Source: WTJD01 sp964225175
GTDB taxonomy: Bacteria > Pseudomonadota > Gammaproteobacteria > Xanthomonadales > SZUA-36
NCBI GenBank assembly: GCA_964225175.1
Contig: CAXQNK010000103.1
Location: 1-64,000, forward strand
DNA length: 64,000 nucleotides
Direction of reading: 5' to 3'
Below the pieces are notes generated by a model. That model was not told the origin of the DNA, did no database searches, and saw only the letters and a list, made by a program, of their open reading frames with translations. How positions within the stretch are numbered: the stretch's first letter is position 1; each line of letters opens with the position of its first letter. The translations under genes were made by a program, and so were the position numbers. Shown in pieces: positions 27,174-34,776 of this stretch.

Positions 27174-28781
27174 TTACAGGCCGTCCCGTTCAGCCCTGTC
27201 CGCCGATGCTTCCTGTGCGTCGGAACGCCAGCGCGACAAGTCCCTGAACAGGGCGCCCCCCATCAGCACGAGGATGACGGTGAGGGGCAGGCCTGCACTG
27301 ATGGCGCCGGCCTGCAGTGCGGTCAGGCTCTCGGAATCCCCGAGCGTAAGCATGACCACGGCGATCGATACCGTCAGGGCCACCCACAGCAGGCGCTGGG
27401 GAATGGGAGTCCTGATTTGTCCGCCTGCACTGATGGATGACAGGACGAGTGAGCCCGAATCGGCCGAGGTGATGAAAAAGGTAACGACGAGCGTCACGGC
27501 GCAGAGCGAGGAGATCCCGGACAGCGGGAGGTTTTGCAGCATCTGGAACATGGCCAGCTCCACCTCCTCGACGCCCTGTGCGAGGGTCCCGATGCCCGCC
27601 TCTGCCTGGTAGAGAGCCATGCCGCCGAAAATGGACATCCAGACGATGGACACGAGCGTGGGGACCAGGAGGACCGCCACCACGAATTCCCGGATGGTCC
27701 GGCCGCGGGAAATGCGTGCGATGAACATACCGACAAATGGCGACCACGAAATCCACCAGGCCCAGTAGAAGACCGTCCAGCCCTCGTACCAGCTGCGGTC
27801 TGGTCGGTCGATCCAACTGCTGAGCGGGATCAGATCCCGCGCGTAGAGCCAGATGGATTCGAAAAAGTTGCCCACGAGCCACAGCAGGGGGCCGGTCACC
27901 AGGACGAAAATCGCCAGCACGGCCGCCAGGATCATGTTGAAGTTGCTGAGCACGCGGACCCCTCTTTTGACGCCGAGCATGACCGAAGCCGCGGCCACAA
28001 CGCCGATGACGGCCACAACGGTCATCTGGATCGCAAGACCGCTGCCCAGTCCACTCAGGTAGCCGATGCCGCCCGCGGCCTGTTGCGCCCCGAAAGCGAG
28101 GGATGTGGCGATACCGAACACCGTCGCCAGCACGGCAAGAATATCGACGAGGTCGCCTGGCCAGCGCCAGGTCATCCCCCCGAGCAGGGGCTGAAGGGTG
28201 GAGCGCACCAGGAAGGGAAAACCGCGATTGAATGAGAAATAGGCCAGGGACAAGCCCATCAGGGCGTAAATGGCCCAGGCGTGCAGTCCCCAATGAAAGA
28301 GGGTGGCGGACATGGCAAGCTCCGCGGCGGCGGCCGTCCGGGGTTCAACAGCCATCGGGGTCCCAAACCAGTCCGTGTAATGGGCGAGCGGTTCGGCCAC
28401 GCTGAAGAACATCAGCCCAATACCCATTCCCGCTGCGAACAGCATCGCAAACCAGGACAGCCGTGAATATTCGGGCATGGCTTGCTCGCCTCCCAGGCGG
28501 ATGCTGGATATGGGCAGCATGGCCAGTAACAGGCAAAACAGCACGAAAAGGTTGACTGAGACGACAAAAAAAGCGTGAAATTCCGAGAGGATCCACGTGC
28601 GCAGGGCCAGCATGGTGTGCTGAGCCATTTCCGGTGCCCAGAGGCTGAGCGTCACCATCGGTATGATCAGGCCCACGCTGACTGCAAAGACAACCGGGTG
28701 GACATCGAGGCCGGCGCCTCGTCGCGTCGGCAGCTTGTGGGTCTCCCCTTGGGGTGCTTCACGCAGTGGGTCTGTGTTCAT
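27174..28781 (-). CDS. BCCT family betaine/choline/carnitine transporter
   Basis: A 535-residue inner-membrane symporter with about 12 membrane helices. It retains the canonical BCCT signatures: the unwound-helix motif AAGMGIGLMFFSVAEP and the aromatic-box helix FYWAWWISWSPFVGMF followed by IARISRGRTIREF. These suggest import of a trimethylammonium substrate such as glycine betaine, probably coupled to Na+ (family knowledge). The frame is open to 29186, but the ATG at 28781 fits. There is no strong ribosome site. It lies 199 bp after soxG1 on the same strand and 52 bp before the acyl-CoA synthetase, and most likely feeds the demethylation genes. Confidence 0.9.
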   Translation of the reverse strand: MNTDPLREAPQGETHKLPTRRGAGLDVHPVVFAVSVGLIIPMVTLSLWAPEMAQHTMLALRTWILSEFHAFFVVSVNLFVLFCLLLAMLPISSIRLGGEQAMPEYSRLSWFAMLFAAGMGIGLMFFSVAEPLAHYTDWFGTPMAVEPRTAAAAELAMSATLFHWGLHAWAIYALMGLSLAYFSFNRGFPFLVRSTLQPLLGGMTWRWPGDLVDILAVLATVFGIATSLAFGAQQAAGGIGYLSGLGSGLAIQMTVVAVIGVVAAASVMLGVKRGVRVLSNFNMILAAVLAIFVLVTGPLLWLVGNFFESIWLYARDLIPLSSWIDRPDRSWYEGWTVFYWAWWISWSPFVGMFIARISRGRTIREFVVAVLLVPTLVSIVWMSIFGGMALYQAEAGIGTLAQGVEEVELAMFQMLQNLPLSGISSLCAVTLVVTFFITSADSGSLVLSSISAGGQIRTPIPQRLLWVALTVSIAVVMLTLGDSESLTALQAGAISAGLPLTVILVLMGGALFRDLSRWRSDAQEASADRAERDGL

Positions 28782-28980
28782 GTGGTGGTGTTCATGTCCA
28801 AGGTGATCGTTCCTTCTTGCCAGTCGGGCTCGCGGGGCCGTCCTTTCCCCGGGTCGCATTGAACTGCTGGCCAGCACTTTAGCGCATGCGGCGTGCCTGA
28901 CGCCAATGGCATACCCTTGCCCCTCGTGATGCTCAGGCGATCGCAGTTCCGTCCCGAGCGAGGCCTGGGTTTTCGAAACG

Positions 28981-29712
28981 CTAGCCCGGATACAGCGCCT
29001 GCAGCGCATTGATGCCGGCGGGGAGGATGTTGAACTCATCGCCGGCCTGCAGCAGGGAAGTCCAGACGTGCAGGGTGACCGAGGCGTCACAGAACAGGAG
29101 GTAAACGGGCTTCGAGCCGACGTCAAGATGAATGGCAAGCACCGAAACGCCGCAGGCCTGGGTTTGTGCGAAGTGACCGGGTTCAAGGCACTGGGGCAAA
29201 TTCAGTGCACAGCATTTGGCGAGGGTGCGTGGTGCGAGTCGGCCTGTGAGGGCAATGAGCGCATGGCTGTGTTGCCTGGCGAGGCCGTAGACGTCACGGG
29301 CGGATGCAATTTGATCAGCGTGGGCGAAAATCCGGGCGCTGGGCCAGGGGCGGCCCTGATCGTCCTGAGTGCCGGGCGCCAGGCGCTCCAGCCACCAGAA
29401 TTCATCTTTGCCGGGCCTGAGCAGGAGGCTGCCATCGGGACAGGCGATGAACTGGTTGATGTCTCCGGGACAGTTGCCGGTCTCGCTAACCCAGTCTGGC
29501 GCACCCGGTCCCCGGCAGCCGCCGCGCGGCCACAGGCTCAGGTCCATGATCGCCAATTCCGCTGCTGCAGCGCATTCTGCATCCAATCCGCTGTAACGAG
29601 CGACCATCTGGCGTCCGTGATATCCGGCAAAGTTCGCGCCCAATGCCACGTGTTCATCGTGGAGGGTGCTTAGCAGGTTGATGCCCTCCGATCTGTGATT
29701 GGGCCCTAACAT
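28981..29712 (-). CDS. Divergent sarcosine oxidase gamma subunit (set 1)
   Basis: A 243-residue protein in the position of SoxG. It starts 7 bases inside the end of soxA1 behind a GAGGGGGG site, as is usual for soxG. The sequence has a GcvT-like outline: a middle stretch GKDEFWWLERLAPG (compare the GPDEWLL of the other copy) and an extended C-terminal half. It is much diverged from the copy at 34177 and about 44 residues longer. In Sox heterotetramers gamma is a structural subunit near alpha. The 5' and 3' context is soxB1-D1-A1-G1, so the name rests mainly on synteny. Confidence 0.65.
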   Translation of the reverse strand: MLGPNHRSEGINLLSTLHDEHVALGANFAGYHGRQMVARYSGLDAECAAAAELAIMDLSLWPRGGCRGPGAPDWVSETGNCPGDINQFIACPDGSLLLRPGKDEFWWLERLAPGTQDDQGRPWPSARIFAHADQIASARDVYGLARQHSHALIALTGRLAPRTLAKCCALNLPQCLEPGHFAQTQACGVSVLAIHLDVGSKPVYLLFCDASVTLHVWTSLLQAGDEFNILPAGINALQALYPG

Positions 29713-32609
29713 TCCTGTTGCCCCCCCTCAGGATCGAAAAATGGCAGGGCGCAAACCCGGCCCGGCTGAAACTGGCCAGGCCCCGTGCAGGCCGCAAACT
29801 CCTGTCCTGGCCGTTGAAGTTCCGGGTGCACCAGGGCGAGTCCCAACACGGTTTCGAGAGTAGGCGAGTAGGCGATCGAGGTGATGCGCCCGAGTATGCG
29901 GCGGCCATCCACGATCAACTGGTTCTCCAGCGGGGCATCAGCGGCTGGAATATCCATGGTGAATCCTACCAGCACGCGCTGCAGCGGCTTGGATTCAAGA
30001 ATCTCCAGCGCCCGTTGGCCCACGAAAAAGGGCTTCTTACGGGCAACGGCCCAGTTCATGCCGAGTTCCATCGGGTTGGACATGGCATCGGTGTCGTGAC
30101 CGACAATGACATGTCCTTTCTCAAGGCGCAGGATGCGTTGCGCCTCAACGCCGAAAGGCGTGAGACCCTCGGCCGCGCCACAATCCATCAGGTGCTGCCA
30201 GGCGGACCGTGCCGCATGCCAGGGGATGTGGATTTCGAAACCCAGTTCCCCCACAAAGCCGACACGGACCAGGCGTACGGGTATGCCTGCGAAAGTGGAT
30301 TCGCGGGCCGCAAGAAAGGGCATTTCCTGAGATCGTATTTCATCGCCAAACCCGGCTTTAAAGAGGATGTCCCTGGCCCGCGGCCCGGCAACGTTGAATG
30401 CGGCCCAACTCGTACCGCTGTTGACGATGTTCACCGCGAGGCGCCATTGCGCCTGCCACCAGAGCATGTTCCTGAAGATGCGCTCGGCCGCTCCCGTGGT
30501 GGTGGTGACGTAGAACCTGTCACTTGCAAAACGACAGGCCACCCCGTCGTCGATCACCGCGCCCGTCTCGTTCGTCATCAGGGCATAGCGGCTTTTGCCA
30601 ACGGGCAGCGTGGACAGTTTCCCGGTATACATCCGGTCCATGAATTCTGCTGCATCCCGCCCCATGACATCCACACCGCCCAGGGTGGAGACGTCAATGA
30701 TGCCGGCCGATGTCCTCACCGCACGCACTTCTCGCTCAATCAGCTGTTGGCGCTGTTCCGGGGCGCCGTAAAACGCCGGTCTGCGCCAGGTGCCGGCCAG
30801 TAACCATTGCGCTTGTGCGGAGCGATGCCACTCGTGCAGGGGTGTGCGGCGGCGCACAAAGGCTTGCTGACCCGCGCAATGCCCGAGCGTTTCCGGACCA
30901 ACGGGCGGACGTGCGGTGGTTACACCCGTCTCGGTGACTGTCTGGCCGGTTTGGCGCGCTACGATACGGGCCATGGCCAGGGCCGAGTGGCGGCCCTGGG
31001 AGGGGCCCATTCCACAGGTCGAGAAGCGCTTGGCCAACTGAACGTCGCGATATCCCTCTGCAACCGCTCGCGTGATGTCCGAAATTTGCAGGTCTTCGTC
31101 GAAATCGACGAACTCTTTGCCGCGAGGGTGCGAAAAAACCGGCATGGGGTGATTGACGCTGTCGCCGGAAGGCCCCTGCCAGGACGTTTCACCGTCTGAT
31201 TGCGACTCCAGCAAGGATGCTTTTGCTGCCTGCTCGCCGTCGTGCAAGGCGCCACGGAGTGACATCCACCCGTTGATCGCTCCCGCGAGGCGCATTCCTG
31301 CAGGCAGATCGGTGATCTCAAATACTGCGCGATTGTCGAGATAGCGAAGCTTTGCCCCGGCATGACAGGGCAAGGCATAAGCGGGCATCAAACCGACCGA
31401 AACGGCCAGCACGTCACACGCCACGCGCAGACGTTGCTGGCCTGCAACACCGGGAGATTCGATGGTGTGGACGTCCACGGCGCGCAGGCGTTTTTTCAGT
31501 CGGTGCGCGTGCGCTTCGTACACGGTGGCGCCGGCCTCCATCCTGATGCCATGGTTGATGCATTTTCTGGCAAAAGGAATGTCCGGTACTTCCGGGCGCA
31601 TCTCCACGATACAGGCCAGCTCCACGCCAGCATCAACGAGGTCACACGCGACTTCATAGGCCAGATCATTGCCTGCCAGCACCACGGCGCGCTGCCCCGG
31701 GCGGACGGCGTAGCGGCGGATGAGTCGCTGCACGGCGCTTCCGGTGAGAATGCCCGGCAGGTCATTGTTTCTGAACACAGCGGGTTGTTCGATGACGCCG
31801 GCGCAGACTATAACCTCGCCCGCCCGGACCCGGTAACTCCGCTCTCCCTGGATCACGGGAAGCCAGTGATCCTCGTACCAGCCATTCACCGTGGCCTGCT
31901 TGAGACATCGAATGGCAGGATGCGCCGCCACGGCATCCAACACCTGTGCGAGTTGCGCTTGCGTCGCTTCATTGGCATCGCCCCGCCGGTAACTGGCCGA
32001 GCCGCCCAGGTGCGGATGACGGTCTGCGAGGATGACGTCCTGCCCGGAATCAGCTGCATGCAGCGCCGCCTGTAAGCCGGCAGGACCACCGCCGACCACC
32101 AGCACATCGCAGAACAGGTGCTCCTGTTCCCGTGCGGGTGGTTTGAGAGCGGTATTCATCCGGCCGAGGCCTGCGGCCTGCCTGAACGCGCGATACCAGG
32201 CATTCCAGGCGCCACGCGGCCAGTAAAAGGCCCGGTAATAAAAACCCACCGGCAGGAATCGCGAAACCCACTGAATTGCCGCTGCGAGGTCCCACTTCAG
32301 GCTGCCCAGTGTATTCTGAGCGGTCACCTGCATGTTTGGCTCGAGCGCCTGCAGTTCAGCTATGACGTTGGCCTTGTCAGGCAGCTGCACCAGGCCATTG
32401 GCTTCGTGTCCGGCGAAGGTCATAGCCCCGCGTGGCCTGTGGTACTTGAAGGAGCGACTGACCAAGAGCTGACCATTGGCGGCCAGTGCGCTGGCGATGG
32501 TGTCGCCCGTGCAACCGCGCAGGCGGGTGCCTTCGAACGTAAAATCCACCGGTTCGGTGGGTGTCACCCATGCATTGTCTCGTCCCTCGATACGATGTGA
32601 ACCGGCCAT
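29706..32609 (-). CDS. Sarcosine oxidase alpha subunit-like protein (set 1)
   Basis: A 967-residue heterotetrameric sarcosine-oxidase-type alpha chain. The N-terminal ferredoxin-like domain (RGCTGDTIASALAANGQLL, then SFKYHRPRG) lacks an iron-sulfur cysteine set, as in the family. A pyridine-nucleotide domain begins VLVVGGGPAGLQAALHAADSG near residue 165. The C-terminal GcvT-like domain has GIIDVSTLGGVDVMGRDAAE, FVGELGFEIHIP and HVIVGHDTDAMSNPMELGMNW. It should pass formaldehyde to tetrahydrofolate. The ATG overlaps the soxD1 stop as TAATG. Substrate may differ from plain sarcosine because its delta partner is abnormal. Confidence 0.88.
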   Translation of the reverse strand: MAGSHRIEGRDNAWVTPTEPVDFTFEGTRLRGCTGDTIASALAANGQLLVSRSFKYHRPRGAMTFAGHEANGLVQLPDKANVIAELQALEPNMQVTAQNTLGSLKWDLAAAIQWVSRFLPVGFYYRAFYWPRGAWNAWYRAFRQAAGLGRMNTALKPPAREQEHLFCDVLVVGGGPAGLQAALHAADSGQDVILADRHPHLGGSASYRRGDANEATQAQLAQVLDAVAAHPAIRCLKQATVNGWYEDHWLPVIQGERSYRVRAGEVIVCAGVIEQPAVFRNNDLPGILTGSAVQRLIRRYAVRPGQRAVVLAGNDLAYEVACDLVDAGVELACIVEMRPEVPDIPFARKCINHGIRMEAGATVYEAHAHRLKKRLRAVDVHTIESPGVAGQQRLRVACDVLAVSVGLMPAYALPCHAGAKLRYLDNRAVFEITDLPAGMRLAGAINGWMSLRGALHDGEQAAKASLLESQSDGETSWQGPSGDSVNHPMPVFSHPRGKEFVDFDEDLQISDITRAVAEGYRDVQLAKRFSTCGMGPSQGRHSALAMARIVARQTGQTVTETGVTTARPPVGPETLGHCAGQQAFVRRRTPLHEWHRSAQAQWLLAGTWRRPAFYGAPEQRQQLIEREVRAVRTSAGIIDVSTLGGVDVMGRDAAEFMDRMYTGKLSTLPVGKSRYALMTNETGAVIDDGVACRFASDRFYVTTTTGAAERIFRNMLWWQAQWRLAVNIVNSGTSWAAFNVAGPRARDILFKAGFGDEIRSQEMPFLAARESTFAGIPVRLVRVGFVGELGFEIHIPWHAARSAWQHLMDCGAAEGLTPFGVEAQRILRLEKGHVIVGHDTDAMSNPMELGMNWAVARKKPFFVGQRALEILESKPLQRVLVGFTMDIPAADAPLENQLIVDGRRILGRITSIAYSPTLETVLGLALVHPELQRPGQEFAACTGPGQFQPGRVCALPFFDPEGGQQEC

Positions 32610-32884
32610 TATGGCTGCTCCTCCGGTTCACCGGGGCTTCCCGGGTCAAAGGTGCGCAACACCTCGTTGCTTCGCGTGTCGCGTTCGGCCAGGAACCAGT
32701 AGGCTGACGGCACGTGACACCACCACTCGACAACGATACCCGCGCGGTTCTCATGAAAAAAGACTTTCTGTGCCCATTGTCTGTCGGAGTATTCCGACAC
32801 GGGCCGGGCCGGATGGAACTCGCCACCGTACACGAATTCGGAAATGTTTCTCCAGCCGTTGATTGGACAGTGCAGTCGTTTCAT
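32609..32884 (-). CDS. Sarcosine oxidase delta subunit-like protein with eroded zinc site (set 1)
   Basis: A 91-residue small subunit. Normal SoxD binds one zinc through C-x2-C near the N-terminus and a His/Cys pair near residue 60. Here the first motif reads HCPINGWRN (the second Cys is Asn), and the later motif reads WWCHVPSAYWF where the family, including the copy at 37744, has His-x3-Cys. Only one clear ligand is left. The SoxD body is intact (ISEFVYGGEFHPARP, then WFLAERDT). The ATG at 32884 follows the soxB1 stop by one base; an upstream extension to 32953 is rejected. Confidence 0.8.
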   Translation of the reverse strand: MKRLHCPINGWRNISEFVYGGEFHPARPVSEYSDRQWAQKVFFHENRAGIVVEWWCHVPSAYWFLAERDTRSNEVLRTFDPGSPGEPEEQP

Positions 32885-32885
32885 G

Positions 32886-34118
32886 TCAGTGGCTCGCTGC
32901 CGTCGCTCCAGCTTCACTGATCTGTTCAAAAGCATAAAAACGCTCCAGCGCAAAAGGCTGGATCAGGTCGGGCACGCGCCCGGTTGCAACCAGTTCGGCC
33001 ATGGTCACGCCGCAGACAGGTGTGGCCTTGAAGCCCCAGGTTCCCCAGCCGGCGTCGAGGTAATAGTTGTCGATCGGGCTGAGACCCATAATCGGACTGT
33101 AGTCGGGCGTCATGTCGGTGATGCCGCCCCACTGGCGCAGCACCTGCGCCTGGGCCAGGAAGGGGAACAGCTGCAATGCGCCGCGGCAGAGCGTTTCTTT
33201 CATGTCGAGCGTCGAGCGCGTCTGGTAAAGCGGGTAGGGGTCTGAACCTCCACCGATCACAAATTCGCCTCTCGAAGTCTGCTGGACATACACGTGCCAG
33301 TGCGGAGAGCTCACCAGGGGCGTGATCAGCGGCTTGTAAGGCTGGGTGACCATGGCCTGCAGCGGATAGGTATGAATGGGCAATTCAAGCCCCGCCAGCC
33401 GCGCGACTTCCGAACTCATTCCCGCGACCGCCTGCACGGCAGCGCCACAGCTGACTGTGCCGCGATTCGTCACAATCGAGTGCACAGCGTTGTTGTGCGT
33501 CTGGATGGCGGTGACCTCTGTCAGCTGGTGTAATTCAACGCCGAGTGCGCAGGCAGCCTTTGCGTAGCCCCAGACCACGGCATCGTGGCGGGCTGTTGCG
33601 CCGTCGGCATGCCAGAGCCCACCGAGGATGGGGTCATGCGCGCGTTCGCTGCAGTCCAGCGACGGGACCCTTCGTCGGATCTCATCGACGCCAATTAACT
33701 CGGAACGTACGCCAAGTTGCTGATTGACCTCTGCGCGCAGGCGAAAACCGCGAAGTTCGCTGTCCGAATGTGCCAGCGTCAATTGGCCGCGGTTTTCGAA
33801 CAGGATGTTGTAGTCCAGTTCGTTGCTCAATTCGCCGAAGAGGCGAACAGATTCCCTGTAGAAGCGCACGCTTTCCTCTGTCAGGTAATTGGAACGGATA
33901 ACGGCGGTGTTGCGCGCCGTATTGCCGCCGCCAAGGTAAGCTTTGTCCAGCACTGCGATGCGTCGGATACCGTGGTAGCGGGCGAGGTGATAAGCCGTCG
34001 CCATACCGTGTCCGCCGGCACCAATGATGACTACGTCATAATGCGGTTTCAGCTCAGGTCGAACGGGTAGATGGGAGGGGATTTCCCGGGAGAAGCCTGA
34101 CTTTAGAAGACCCAGCAT
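32886..34118 (-). CDS. Sarcosine oxidase beta subunit-like protein (set 1)
   Basis: A 410-residue FAD/FMN-containing catalytic subunit. The dinucleotide-binding motif YDVVIIGAGGHGMATAYHLA and the GGGNTARNTAVIRSNYL loop are canonical. ATARHDAVVWGYAKA holds the His that covalently binds FMN in SoxB. WGGITDMTPDYSPIMG and the C-terminal GTWGFKATPVCG are present. SoxB oxidises the N-methyl amine. It lies 58 bp after soxG2, with the rest of set 1 packed behind it. It differs clearly from SoxB2, for example in the extra N-terminal segment and in the substrate-side loops. Confidence 0.88.
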   Translation of the reverse strand: MLGLLKSGFSREIPSHLPVRPELKPHYDVVIIGAGGHGMATAYHLARYHGIRRIAVLDKAYLGGGNTARNTAVIRSNYLTEESVRFYRESVRLFGELSNELDYNILFENRGQLTLAHSDSELRGFRLRAEVNQQLGVRSELIGVDEIRRRVPSLDCSERAHDPILGGLWHADGATARHDAVVWGYAKAACALGVELHQLTEVTAIQTHNNAVHSIVTNRGTVSCGAAVQAVAGMSSEVARLAGLELPIHTYPLQAMVTQPYKPLITPLVSSPHWHVYVQQTSRGEFVIGGGSDPYPLYQTRSTLDMKETLCRGALQLFPFLAQAQVLRQWGGITDMTPDYSPIMGLSPIDNYYLDAGWGTWGFKATPVCGVTMAELVATGRVPDLIQPFALERFYAFEQISEAGATAASH

Positions 34119-34176
34119 GAGCGACTAGCCGGGCGTGCGCGCGCGCGCTTCGGGACTACCGGCCTGCCTACCGCTG

Positions 34177-34776
34177 TCAGTCGGCATCGTCGAAACAAAA
34201 CCCGGTTGCGCCTGCAGGGCCGCTGGCGAGCAGCCAATTCGCCACGTACTCCGTGAAACTGCGCCGAACGAGCAGCGTGACGCGCTCGGCGTCGGTGTGG
34301 GTTGCCATCACGACAGGGGCTTTTGCCAGGAGGGTCTGTGCACATTGTCCGGCGCCCAAGTGCTCCGGCGTCAGGTCGAGGGTGCATGCCTTTTCAAGGA
34401 GCGGACGCACGCCAGGCCCCAGCAGATCCAATTGGACCCACGCACCCGTGACGTCATTCACGCTTGCTGTTGGCAGCCTTTCGTCGTCTGCAAGGCGGGC
34501 ATTCTCCTTTGCGGTTTCCCCGCCCACGAGCAACCACTCGTCCGGACCCAGCCAGTAAACCACCCCGTCACCCTCAATCCACTGATTGGTCTCCGGCCAG
34601 TTGGCGATCCCGAGCTCCGTGCCGCTCGCGGCAAGTGCGCCATCGAAGACTCGAATATTTAGTGCATGACATTGCCGCTGAACCACCACGCGTACCTCGC
34701 AGGCACGGTTCGCCTCTGACGGGGCATTGGCCATGAAAGCATCCAGTGCATGGGCAGCATGGAGTGATTCAGACAC
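34177..34776 (-). CDS. soxG: Sarcosine oxidase gamma subunit (set 2)
   Basis: A 199-residue SoxG. The start is the GTG at 34776, overlapping the soxA2 end and preceded by GGAGGGGGAG; a longer frame reaches 34869 but is not needed. The GcvT-like motifs GDGVVYWLGPDEWLLVGG and SVNDVTGAWVQLDLLGPGVR are typical, as is the C-terminal RRSFTEYVANWL. The subunit stabilises the heterotetramer with SoxA. It is the last gene of set 2, 58 bp before soxB1. Confidence 0.85.
   Translation of the reverse strand: MSESLHAAHALDAFMANAPSEANRACEVRVVVQRQCHALNIRVFDGALAASGTELGIANWPETNQWIEGDGVVYWLGPDEWLLVGGETAKENARLADDERLPTASVNDVTGAWVQLDLLGPGVRPLLEKACTLDLTPEHLGAGQCAQTLLAKAPVVMATHTDAERVTLLVRRSFTEYVANWLLASGPAGATGFCFDDAD

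Noticed and set aside
25481..28781. DMSP demethylation cluster (dmdA-dmdB)
   Set aside because: The acyl-CoA synthetase is DmdB-like and a BCCT is next to it, but no standalone DmdA-type GcvT protein is present; the GcvT-like domains here belong to DMGDH and Sox proteins.
28782..29186. Upstream extension of the BCCT frame at 27174
   Set aside because: The extra 135 residues are low in hydrophobic content, antisense-like, and overlap soxG1; BCCT proteins start near the chosen ATG.
29718..30803. 361-residue plus-strand open frame
   Set aside because: It is antisense to soxA1 and has no domain or start signal.
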